Counted from the first letter of the stretch, positions 1-7,682 are shown. The stretch is DNA of 8,648 bases from Hyphomonadaceae bacterium UBA1001 (GCA_002291875.1 DBAV01000032.1:478-9125); one strand, 5' to 3'. Made by a program: numbers and translations. The notes: a model not told the origin generated them from the sequence alone.

Positions 1-90
1 GGGCTGGGCGCCGGCGCGCACGGTCAGTCCCAGCAGCAGGACGATCAGGATCACCAGTGGGCGCATGATGGAAACAAGGTGAACGCGCAT
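1..90 (-). CDS. Partial secreted protein, signal peptide only (possibly N-acetylmuramoyl-L-alanine amidase)
   Basis: Only the first 22-30 codons lie in the window; the gene continues leftward. Read on the minus strand it begins MRVHLVSIMRP, followed by a hydrophobic core (LVILIVLLLGLTV) and then RAGA-QP, a good signal-peptidase I cleavage region, so the product is exported. The ATG at 90 is preferred because a purine-rich GGGGTAGGG lies about 8 bases upstream on that strand. The in-frame ATG at 66 (MRPLVILIV...) also gives a good signal peptide but has no Shine-Dalgarno. No mature domain is visible, so the function cannot be read here. From general knowledge of alphaproteobacterial genomes, a periplasmic N-acetylmuramoyl-L-alanine amidase (AmiC type) is often divergent from rne. 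That identity is inference from context only. Confidence 0.6.
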   Translation of the reverse strand, partial: MRVHLVSIMRPLVILIVLLLGLTVRAGAQP

Positions 91-493
91 GCCGATGGCC
101 CTACCCCGAGGGACTGAACGGTCGGTGAACCGCGGCGCTGGACGCGCCCACTTGCAATTGCGCTTTGCATTCGGGGCCGAAGTGTAGCATCACCGCACGG
201 TGGCCGTCTCGAGCGGCCTCCTCTCCGCTGCAGCGGCATGGGCGTCGGCGCTTCACGCGTTCCCCTCTTGCGCACAGCCGGGGGTTCACCAGTTCGACGG
301 CGGCACCCTTGCCCACGCGTTCATCCGTCCTGTCCCACAGCCGCGTTTCCTCGCGGGCCGCCCCTGCGGCCGGATACCGGATGGGCGCGCCCGAGGCGCA
401 CCGCCCGACGCTTCTCTCCTACACCATCCAGCCGGCTGCCCTGCGGCGCCCTGACCGGCGCACGGGTCCACCGGCACCCGGAGCACTCACCCC
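91..493. promoter_or_regulatory. Divergent intergenic region and rne leader
   Basis: About 400 bases without a credible gene separate the leftward secreted-protein gene from rne. The promoters of both must lie here, but I cannot assign convincing -35/-10 boxes. The only AT-richer patch is about 150-190, which contains the 8-bp palindrome GCAATTGC at 154-161 and a weak -10-like TAGCAT at 185-190. The rest is very GC-rich with short perfect inverted repeats: CCGCTG/CAGCGG at 225-236, and GGCCGC-ccct-GCGGCC at 356-371. If transcription starts near 190, the rne leader would be about 300 nt. In E. coli the rne leader mediates autoregulation by RNase E cleavage; a similar role here is inference. 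Confidence 0.5.
480..483 (+). promoter_or_regulatory. Ribosome binding site of rne
   Basis: GGAG lies 10 bases before the ATG at 494 and supports that start. The protein from this ATG begins with the N-terminal block typical of alphaproteobacterial RNase E (KRMLIDAAHPEETRVVV). Confidence 0.6.
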
Positions 494-3022
494 ATGTCGA
501 CCAAGCGCATGCTCATCGACGCGGCGCACCCCGAAGAGACCCGAGTGGTCGTTCTCGACGGGAACCGCGTGGACGATTTCGATTATGAACTAGCCAATCG
601 CCGCCAGCTTCGTGGCAACATCTATCTGGCCAAGGTGACGAGGGTCGAACCCTCGCTTCAGGCCGCCTTCGTGGAATACGGGGGCAACCGGCACGGCTTT
701 CTGGCCTTCTCGGAAATCCATCCCGACTATTACCAGATCCCCACCGCCGACCGCGAGGCGCTGAAGGCCGAGGAGGCCGCCGCGCGCTCGCAGGACGACG
801 CCGACGAGGACGACGACGAGAGCCCGGGCGCACGCAACCATGTGGCGCTGCGCCGCTACAAGGTTCAGGAGGTCATCCGCCGGCGCCAGATCCTGCTGGT
901 GCAGGTCGTCAAGGAAGAGCGCGGCAACAAGGGCGCGGCGCTCACCACCTATCTGTCGCTGGCGGGCCGGTATTGCGTCCTGATGCCGAACACCGATCGT
1001 GGTGGCGGCATCTCGCGCAAGATCACCAATGCGACGGATCGCAAGCGCCTGAAGAAGGTGGCGTCCGAACTCGAGGTCGCGCCCGGCATGGGCCTGATCA
1101 TCCGCACGGCCGGTGCCAAGCGGACCAAGACCGAGATCAAGCGCGACTATGAATATCTGACCCGGGCCTGGGACGACATCCGTGACCGGACGCTCTCGAG
1201 CGTGGCGCCGGCGCTGATCTACGAGGAATCCAGCCTCGTGAAACGGGCCATCCGCGACCTCTATGACAAGGACGTGGATTCGATCCTGGTCGACGGCGAC
1301 GACGCCTATCGCGAAGCCAAGGACTTCGTGAAGATGCTGATGCCCAGCCACTCGAAGAAGGTCCAGCAATACAAGGAACCCCAGCCCCTGTTCGCGCGCC
1401 ACAAGGTCGACGGACAGCTGGAGTCGATTTACTCGCCCGTCGTGCAGCTCAAGTCGGGCGGCTACATCGTCATCAACCAGACCGAGGCGCTGGTCGCGAT
1501 CGATGTGAACTCGGGTCGCTCGACCCGAGAGCGGTCGATCGAGTCCACCGCCCTCAAGACCAATCTCGAGGCTGCCGACGAGGCCGCGCGGCAGATGCGG
1601 CTGCGCGACCTGGCGGGGCTGGTGGTCATCGACTTCATCGACATGGAGGAGTCCAAGAACGACCGCGCGGTCGAAAAGCGGATGAAGGACGCGCTGCGCT
1701 TTGACCGGGCGCGCGTCCAGATGGGCAAGATCAGCTCGTTCGGCCTGCTCGAGATTTCGCGTCAGCGTCGGCGCACCGGCATCCTCGAGGGGACTTCGGT
1801 GCCATGCCCACACTGCGAGGGCACCGGGCGGATCCGCTCGGTCGAGGCGGCGTCCCTGCTGATCGTGCGCGGCCTCGAAGAAGCGGCCGAGCGGTCGCGG
1901 GCGGGGCTGGAGGTGCGCGCCTGCACCCCTGTCGCGCTCTATCTGCTGAACGAAAAGCGCGACTTCCTCCAGGCGATCGAGCAACGCCGCGGGATTCCGA
2001 TCCGCGTCAGTGCCGCTTCGGACATAAGCCAGGGCAATTTCGAAATCCTGCAGATGTCCATGGCCGAAGACGCCGAACCGGGTGACGAGGCGCCGCGCGC
2101 GGCCGCTGAACCGCTTCGCGACCGCGAGACCTCCGGCAGCCGGACGGGGCGCAATCAGGGACGCCGGCGCCCCGGACGGCGCGATGACGAGGGTGCGGAC
2201 ACGCCCGAGGCGGCCGATGTCGAGCCCGTCGAGATCGAGGAGGACGAGGTCGAGGTTGATGCCGCCGAGGCTGGCGCGGACGCGGACTCTGAGTCCGCCG
2301 AGGACCGCAAGGGCGGTCGGCGTCGGCGCCGCGGTCGTCGCGGCGGTCGGCGTCGCGGCGAGGATGGGGCGGTCGAAGGATCGGGTGCCCCGGAGGCCAC
2401 CACAGCCAACGCCGACACTGCGGAAGGTGACGGCAATGGCCGTCGCCGTCGGCGTCGGCGCGGGCGCGGTGGCCGCCCTGGTTTCGATGGCGGCGAACAC
2501 TTCGACTTCCTGAGCGTGGCACCCCTCGAGGTCGAGGGCGCTCCTGCCCTCGAGGCGGGCGAAGAGCCGGTCGCATCCGACACCGGCGCGGCCGCGTCGC
2601 TGGAAGGGGCTGACGCCATTGCTGGCGACCCTGCAAGTGCCGACGAGGCGACACCCGCGCCGCGGCCGCGCCGGCGTCGCCGCGGCAATGACGATGCCGC
2701 GCCCGTACAGCCGGCCCAGGTCGCCCCGGCAGAGATCACGGTCGCACCGACCCCAGAGCCCGACGCAGAGCCGGTTCGGGGACCTCTCGGGGCCGCCTTG
2801 CCCGCTGCCTCCGAGATCGTGGTCGAGCGTGCAGTCGTGGTGCCGCGCCCTGCAGCGGACCCCGCGCCGACGGCGGTCGACGCGGGCACTGTGGGCACGG
2901 CAGAGCCCGCGCGTACCATCGTGGTTCCGGATGTCGCCATCGCTTCCGAGCCCACGCTCGAAGGCAGTGACGACACCGAACCCAAGCCGCGGCGGCGCGG
3001 ATGGTGGGGCGGGTTCGGCTGA
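494..3022 (+). CDS. rne: Ribonuclease E, degradosome scaffold
   Basis: RNase E is the essential endoribonuclease that cuts single-stranded AU-rich RNA, processes rRNA and tRNA precursors and nucleates the RNA degradosome. The 842-residue protein has a complete catalytic half. An S1 RNA-binding domain (about 37-160) is interrupted by an acidic insert (101-110, DDADEDDDES). The 5'-sensor Arg-Thr is at 204-205. The Mg-binding aspartates are D337 (VAIDVNSG) and D380 (VVIDFIDM), 43 residues apart as are E. coli D303 and D346. The Zn-link CPHC is at 438-441, for tetramer formation. Residues from about 525 to 842 are low-complexity tail: acidic/Ala-rich stretches alternate with Arg blocks (609-621, 650-661, 726-730, 833-835). 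The end, RRRGWWGGFG, carries a GWW motif (836-838) like the PNPase-binding tail of Caulobacter RNase E. The gene appears monocistronic, with its own long leader and a 161-base gap afterwards. RNase G is excluded by the long tail. Confidence 0.97.
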   Translation: MSTKRMLIDAAHPEETRVVVLDGNRVDDFDYELANRRQLRGNIYLAKVTRVEPSLQAAFVEYGGNRHGFLAFSEIHPDYYQIPTADREALKAEEAAARSQDDADEDDDESPGARNHVALRRYKVQEVIRRRQILLVQVVKEERGNKGAALTTYLSLAGRYCVLMPNTDRGGGISRKITNATDRKRLKKVASELEVAPGMGLIIRTAGAKRTKTEIKRDYEYLTRAWDDIRDRTLSSVAPALIYEESSLVKRAIRDLYDKDVDSILVDGDDAYREAKDFVKMLMPSHSKKVQQYKEPQPLFARHKVDGQLESIYSPVVQLKSGGYIVINQTEALVAIDVNSGRSTRERSIESTALKTNLEAADEAARQMRLRDLAGLVVIDFIDMEESKNDRAVEKRMKDALRFDRARVQMGKISSFGLLEISRQRRRTGILEGTSVPCPHCEGTGRIRSVEAASLLIVRGLEEAAERSRAGLEVRACTPVALYLLNEKRDFLQAIEQRRGIPIRVSAASDISQGNFEILQMSMAEDAEPGDEAPRAAAEPLRDRETSGSRTGRNQGRRRPGRRDDEGADTPEAADVEPVEIEEDEVEVDAAEAGADADSESAEDRKGGRRRRRGRRGGRRRGEDGAVEGSGAPEATTANADTAEGDGNGRRRRRRRGRGGRPGFDGGEHFDFLSVAPLEVEGAPALEAGEEPVASDTGAAASLEGADAIAGDPASADEATPAPRPRRRRRGNDDAAPVQPAQVAPAEITVAPTPEPDAEPVRGPLGAALPAASEIVVERAVVVPRPAADPAPTAVDAGTVGTAEPARTIVVPDVAIASEPTLEGSDDTEPKPRRRGWWGGFG

Positions 3023-3080
3023 CGCCGGGCCTGTGCCATGCCCCCGTCGGGCCTTGTGAACCGTTCGTGATGCGGCCGAA

Positions 3081-3110
3081 TTGGACAAGCATGGCCATCA
3101 TGCTGTCCAA
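3081..3110. repeat. Strong imperfect inverted repeat downstream of rne (terminator or operator)
   Basis: The left arm TTGGACAaGCATG (3081-3093) pairs with the right arm CATGCTGTCCAA (3099-3110). That makes a 12-bp stem with one bulged A and a 5-base loop (gccat). It lies 58 bases after the rne stop and 73 bases before the start of the next gene. No U-tract follows (the next bases are cttggcgg), so it is not a classical intrinsic terminator. It could be a Rho-assisted 3'-end stem that stabilises the rne mRNA, or a dyad operator for the downstream cluster. The symmetry is directly visible; the function is inference. Confidence 0.75.
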
Positions 3111-3172
3111 CTTGGCGGCAGTGGTCGCATCGGCACGAGGTCCGGCCCCGGGTCTTGCGCGCCTGGTCACAC

Positions 3173-3178
3173 GGAGGA
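3173..3178 (+). promoter_or_regulatory. Ribosome binding site deciding the GTG start of the M48 protease
   Basis: A full GGAGGA lies 5 bases before GTG at 3184. It is the best Shine-Dalgarno in this region, and none of the upstream in-frame ATGs has a comparable one. It therefore fixes the start at 3184, which also places a clean signal peptide at the N-terminus. Confidence 0.75.
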
Positions 3179-3183
3179 CGCCT

Positions 3184-4554
3184 GTGGAACGCCGACAGAC
3201 CGCTCGCGCCGGGCCGTTCGGGGCATGGATCGCCATGGCCCTGCTGGCGTTCGGCATCGGCGTAGCGCCGGCGGCCACCGCCCAGTCGCTGATCCGCGAC
3301 ACCGAAATCGAGCAGACACTGCGCGATTTCACCGATCCGATCCTGGTCGCAGCGGGCCTTGCGCCGCGCGATGTGCGGGTGCTGGTGGTGTCCGACCCCA
3401 CGCTCAATGCCTTTGTGACCCAGGGCCAGAACATCTTCCTGCACACGGGGCTGATCCTCGAGGCCGACACGCCCAACCAGCTCAAGGGCGTCATCGCGCA
3501 CGAGGCGGGCCACATCTCGGGTGGCCACCTTGCGCGGTCACTCGAGGCGCAGCGCGTGGCGATGCGTCCTGCATTCCTGTCGATCGGGTTGGGTATTCTT
3601 GCGATTGCCGCAGGCGCACCCGATGCCGGCGCCGCCCTGATCGGCGGCAGCCAGCAGTTCGCGCTCAGCAGCTTTTTCCGGCACACCCAGGTCCAGGAAT
3701 CGGCGGCGGACCAGGCGGCCGTCACCTATCTGGACCGCATCGGCATGAGCGGGCGCGGCCTGCTCGAGTTCTTCGAGGAATTCCGGTATCAGGAAGTCGT
3801 GTCCGAGCCCCGGCGCAATCCGTATTTCCGCACCCACCCGCTCAGTTCCGACCGCATCCAGGCGCTGCGCGAGCGTGTCGACCGGGCGCAGAACTCGAAC
3901 GTCCCCGACACACCCGAGAACATCGAGCGGCTGCGACGCGTCCAGGCCAAGATCCACGGCTTCCTGGAAAGCCCCGGCCGGACCTATGCGCGGTTTCCTC
4001 CGAGCGACCTGTCGATCGCGGCGCGCTATGCGCGTGCGGTGGCCGCCTATCGGGTTCCCGACACCGAAATGGCCGTCCGCGAAACCACGGCCCTGATCGC
4101 TCTCGAGCCCGAAAACCCGTTCTTCCACGAATTGCTGGGTCAGATCCTTTTCGAGGCCGGTCGGATTGCCGAATCGATCCCGCATTACCGCCGTGCCCTC
4201 GAACTGAAGCCCGATGCGGGGCTGATCCAGATCGGGCTTGCGCGCGCGCTGGCGGCAGACGGAAACGAGGCGGACCTCGCCGAGGCGATCACCATCCTCG
4301 AGACGGTATCGCTGCGCGAACCCGACAATGGCTTTGCGTGGCGCGAACTGGCCACCGCCTATGACACGCGCGGCGACGCGGGGATGGCCCGCCTGGCGAC
4401 CGCCGAGGCTGCGTTCTCGATCGGGGACGTCCAGCGCGCAGAGATTTTCGCCCAGCGCGCCAAGCGAGAGCTCGATCCGGGCACCACGGCCTGGCGCCGC
4501 GCAGCCGACATTGCCATGGTGGCCCAGAACGCGCGCTCGCGCGGGCGGTCTTGA
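3184..4554 (+). CDS. BepA-like M48 zinc metalloprotease with TPR domain, periplasmic
   Basis: This is a periplasmic protease and chaperone of the BepA (YfgC) type, which in E. coli degrades or rescues misassembled outer-membrane proteins such as LptD. From the GTG start it has 456 residues. The signal peptide has an Arg-bearing n-region, a hydrophobic core (IAMALLAFGIG) and cleavage near AATA-QS. The M48 domain carries the zinc-binding HEAGH at 106-110 and the third ligand E172 in ESAAD. H218 in RTHPLSSDR corresponds by spacing to the regulatory His of BepA. Residues from about 279 to the end form several TPR units (for example ETTALIALEPENPFFHELLG), a protein-interaction platform. It is the first gene of the cluster, and dsbA-like starts 19 bases after its stop. 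ATG codons at 3001, 3070 or 3091 would lengthen it by up to 61 residues and bury the signal peptide; I rejected them. The family is sure, but exact orthology to BepA is less so because other alphaproteobacterial M48-TPR proteins share the layout. Confidence 0.92.
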   Translation: MERRQTARAGPFGAWIAMALLAFGIGVAPAATAQSLIRDTEIEQTLRDFTDPILVAAGLAPRDVRVLVVSDPTLNAFVTQGQNIFLHTGLILEADTPNQLKGVIAHEAGHISGGHLARSLEAQRVAMRPAFLSIGLGILAIAAGAPDAGAALIGGSQQFALSSFFRHTQVQESAADQAAVTYLDRIGMSGRGLLEFFEEFRYQEVVSEPRRNPYFRTHPLSSDRIQALRERVDRAQNSNVPDTPENIERLRRVQAKIHGFLESPGRTYARFPPSDLSIAARYARAVAAYRVPDTEMAVRETTALIALEPENPFFHELLGQILFEAGRIAESIPHYRRALELKPDAGLIQIGLARALAADGNEADLAEAITILETVSLREPDNGFAWRELATAYDTRGDAGMARLATAEAAFSIGDVQRAEIFAQRAKRELDPGTTAWRRAADIAMVAQNARSRGRS

Positions 4555-4561
4555 GAGTCCT

Positions 4562-4569
4562 GAGGGGGG
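4562..4569 (+). promoter_or_regulatory. Ribosome binding site supporting a TTG start for the DsbA-like gene
   Basis: GAGGGGGG ends 4 bases before TTG at 4574. The alternative ATG at 4586 has only GAGGG almost abutting it, which is too close to serve. The purine run therefore favours TTG. Confidence 0.55.
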
Positions 4570-4573
4570 CACA

Positions 4574-5281
4574 TTGATTCGAGGGATGTTGGTCGGGGCG
4601 GCGGCGCTGGCGGTTCTGGGCTGTCAGGCGACCGATGGTACCGGGCAAACCGCGCAGGCGGATGAGGGCGGCGACCAAGCGGCGTTCGACCAGCGCGTGC
4701 GCGAAGCCCTCCTGCGCAATCCGCAATGGCTGGACGAGGTCGAGGCGCTCCAGGTCCAGCGTCTTGTGATGGCCGACACCCGCTCACCCACCCTGGGCAG
4801 GCCGGACGCCCCGATCACGCTGGTGGCGTTTGCCGACTATCGGTGTCCCTTTTGCCGGCAGTCCGAGGAGTGGCTGTTCCGCGTGGCGGCGGCCGATCCC
4901 GACGTCCGCATCGTCTTCAAGGAATTTCCGATCCTCGGACCGCAGTCGATCGAGGCGGCGGCGGCCGCCCTGGCCGCCCAGCGCCAGGGCCGCTATGTCG
5001 AAATGCACCGGGCACTGATGGACGTGCAGGGCGAGATGACGCCCCAGGCCATCGACAATGCGGCCCGTGCGGCGGGGGTCAATGTGGCGCGGATGCGCGC
5101 GGACATGGAGGATGAGACCATCCTCGACCAGTTGCGCACCGTCCACGAGACAGCCGGCGAACTGGACATCTCGGCAACGCCCGCCTTTGTGGTGAATGGA
5201 CGCGTCCTGGCCGGCGGGTGGGATGCCGCATCCGTCGAGCGCGCGATCGCCGAGGCACGACCGCCCTCGGGCGGGCGCTGA
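4574..5281 (+). CDS. DsbA-family thiol-disulfide oxidoreductase, probable lipoprotein
   Basis: This is an extracytoplasmic thioredoxin-fold protein that forms or isomerises disulfides. From TTG at 4574 it has 235 residues. The N-terminus reads MIRGMLVGAAALAVLGC. The VLGC box suggests lipidation at Cys17, although Leu just before the Gly is not the commonest lipobox residue. An N-terminal helical region follows (about residues 30-60, including VREALLRNPQWLDEVEALQ). It resembles the stalk or oligomerisation segment of ScsC/Com1-type DsbA proteins. The active site is CPFC at 91-94 (DYRCPFCRQSEEW), and the cis-proline is P203 in SATPAFVVNG. The VKEFP-like block (VFKEFPILG) is also typical. It follows the M48 protease by 19 bases and is probably cotranscribed with it. 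Starting at ATG 4586 would remove the only positive charge of the signal peptide. The family call is firm; whether it works as oxidase or isomerase cannot be told from the sequence. Confidence 0.9.
   Translation: MIRGMLVGAAALAVLGCQATDGTGQTAQADEGGDQAAFDQRVREALLRNPQWLDEVEALQVQRLVMADTRSPTLGRPDAPITLVAFADYRCPFCRQSEEWLFRVAAADPDVRIVFKEFPILGPQSIEAAAAALAAQRQGRYVEMHRALMDVQGEMTPQAIDNAARAAGVNVARMRADMEDETILDQLRTVHETAGELDISATPAFVVNGRVLAGGWDAASVERAIAEARPPSGGR
5261..5274. repeat. Short perfect hairpin at the end of the DsbA-like gene
   Basis: CCGCCC-tc-GGGCGG is a perfect 6-bp dyad within the last codons, just before the stop at 5279-5281. There is no T-tract. It may be a weak pause or 3' stabilising stem, or simply a by-product of GC-rich codons. 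Confidence 0.4.
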
Positions 5282-5335
5282 ACCGCGCAGCGCAACCAGA
5301 TGCTTGCATGCCCTGGCTTGCAGCCGCGCCCGCCG

Positions 5336-5355
5336 CATGGCCATGTCCCGACATG
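5336..5355. repeat. Overlapping palindromes across the aroQ start codon
   Basis: CATGGCCATG (5336-5345) is a perfect 10-bp palindrome. It overlaps a second dyad, CATGTC-cc-GACATG (5342-5355), whose right arm ends with the aroQ ATG. No Shine-Dalgarno precedes the aroQ start. The arrangement could fold over the start codon or act as a small protein-binding dyad; chance is also possible. Confidence 0.5.
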
Positions 5356-5817
5356 ACCGCCTCGCCACCCAAGCCGATTCATTGCCTCAATGGTCCCAAC
5401 CTCAATCTTGTGGGCCAGCGCGAACCCGAGATCTATGGCCACGAGACCCTTGCGGACATCGAGGCCCGGATGCGCCGCCGGGGCGAGCAGATCGGGGTGG
5501 GGCTGGTGTTCCGGCAGACGAATCACGAGGGCGTGCTGATCGACTGGATCCAGGAGGCACGCACCGCGGCCAGTGCGCTTGTCCTGAATGCGGGCGGGCT
5601 GACCCACACCTCGGTCGCGGTCCATGACGCGCTGCGGGCCGTGTCCATTCCCGTGATCGAGCTGCACCTGTCCAACCCCCACGCCCGCGAGGCATTCCGC
5701 CACAAATCCTGGGTGGCAGGCGCTGCCACCGGCGTGATTGCGGGCTTTGGAGCGCTCGGTTATGAACTCGCGCTCGAGGCTGCCGCGCGATTGGCCGCCA
5801 GCCCGGATCGATCCTGA
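5353..5817 (+). CDS. aroQ: 3-dehydroquinate dehydratase, type II
   Basis: This cytoplasmic enzyme converts 3-dehydroquinate to 3-dehydroshikimate in the shikimate pathway to aromatic amino acids. The 154-residue length fits the type II family. The signature CLNGPNLNLVGQREPEIYG (11-29) includes R23 and catalytic Tyr28 in the flexible lid loop. N79 sits in LNAGGLTHTSVA and H105 in ELHLSNPHAREAFRHKS; E103 is also present. All expected catalytic and substrate-binding residues are therefore intact. The ATG at 5353 is chosen because family members begin a few residues before the LNGPNLN block. ATG at 5308 would add 15 residues (MPWLAAAPAAWP...), and neither start has a clear Shine-Dalgarno. It lies 71 bases after the DsbA-like gene and 25 before accB. 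An aroQ-accB-accC order is well known in proteobacteria. Confidence 0.96.
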   Translation: MTASPPKPIHCLNGPNLNLVGQREPEIYGHETLADIEARMRRRGEQIGVGLVFRQTNHEGVLIDWIQEARTAASALVLNAGGLTHTSVAVHDALRAVSIPVIELHLSNPHAREAFRHKSWVAGAATGVIAGFGALGYELALEAAARLAASPDRS

Positions 5818-5842
5818 TCCCAACCCCACGGAATTCCCGACA

Positions 5843-6331
5843 ATGAGCGACAAGCGAAGTGGCCTCGATCCCGAGATCGTCCGTGAACTTGCCAGCATTC
5901 TGCGCGACACCGACCTGACCGAAATCGAGATCGAGCTGGGTGAAACCCGCATGCGGCTTGCGCGGACGGTGATCGCTGCCGCGCCCGCGGCAGCCGCCCC
6001 GATGCTGGCGATGCACGCACCAGCACCGGTTTCGCACGCGCCCGCTCCCGCACCGGCCGCCGCCGAGGCCCCTGCCCGTTCGGACGCCCGCAGCCATCCC
6101 GGCGCCGTGCTGTCGCCCATGGTCGGCACCGCCTATATCGCCCCCGAACCGGGCGCGGCGGCCTTCGTGAAGGTCGGGGACCAGGTGACCGAAGGCCAGA
6201 CCCTGATGATCGTCGAGGCCATGAAGACGATGAATTCGATCCCCGCGCCGCGCGCCGGCAGGGTGGTCGAGATCCTGGTGGCGGACGCCCAGCCGGTCGA
6301 GTTCGGTGAACCGCTGCTGGTCATCGGCTGA
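5843..6331 (+). CDS. accB: Biotin carboxyl carrier protein of acetyl-CoA carboxylase
   Basis: AccB carries the biotin that shuttles carboxyl groups between biotin carboxylase (AccC) and carboxyltransferase (AccAD) in the first step of fatty acid synthesis. From ATG 5843 the protein has 162 residues. The N-terminal helical region (LDPEIVRELASILRDTDLTE, from residue 7) has the usual AccB form. An Ala/Pro-rich flexible linker follows (about 49-85). The biotinyl domain is C-terminal, with the biotinylated lysine K128 in VEAMKTMNSI. The C-terminus, FGEPLLVIG, is typical. Only a weak purine patch (CGGAA) lies before the start. accC begins 9 bases after its stop, so the two are surely cotranscribed and probably translationally coupled, which helps keep subunit ratios. 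accA and accD are not in the window. Confidence 0.96.
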   Translation: MSDKRSGLDPEIVRELASILRDTDLTEIEIELGETRMRLARTVIAAAPAAAAPMLAMHAPAPVSHAPAPAPAAAEAPARSDARSHPGAVLSPMVGTAYIAPEPGAAAFVKVGDQVTEGQTLMIVEAMKTMNSIPAPRAGRVVEILVADAQPVEFGEPLLVIG

Positions 6332-6340
6332 GCCGCAGCC

Positions 6341-7682
<1,342 letters not shown>

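Larger units (their letters stand above)
3023..3183. other. Intergenic region between rne and the M48 protease gene
   Basis: This 161-base stretch must contain the end of the rne transcript and possibly a promoter for the downstream six-gene cluster. It holds one strong inverted repeat (3081-3110), listed separately. A reading frame in phase with the protease runs through it from ATG codons at 3001, 3070 and 3091, but none has a good Shine-Dalgarno and the translated extension is not protein-like for this family. No clear -35/-10 pair or T-tract is visible. Confidence 0.5.

Noticed and set aside
150..190. A sigma-70 type promoter for rne with TAGCAT as -10
   Set aside because: No -35-like hexamer is found at a 16-18 base spacing, so the box alone is too weak to list as a promoter.
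165..593. Open frames in the rne leader (142, 116 and 84 codons)
   Set aside because: They have compositionally biased Pro/Arg/Ser/Ala products, no family motifs and no Shine-Dalgarno. Two run into rne in another frame. I treat the stretch as non-coding.
2312..2690. Repetitive CGN/GGN tracts that resemble a tandem repeat array
   Set aside because: They are in frame and encode the Arg-Gly blocks of the RNase E tail. Unit length is irregular, so this is neither CRISPR nor a separate repeat element.
590..3088. An 832-codon open frame antisense to rne
   Set aside because: It mirrors the rne codon pattern in a high-GC gene (third-position GC leaves few stops on the complement). The predicted protein has no recognisable motif and is rich in Arg, Ala and Gly shadows. 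rne itself is unambiguous.
3081..3110. A classical intrinsic terminator of rne
   Set aside because: The stem is strong but no T-run follows, so it is listed as an inverted repeat of uncertain role.
2155..3725. Long minus-strand frames over the end of rne and start of the M48 gene
   Set aside because: They are shadows of the two real genes, low complexity in the rne tail region, with no motif.
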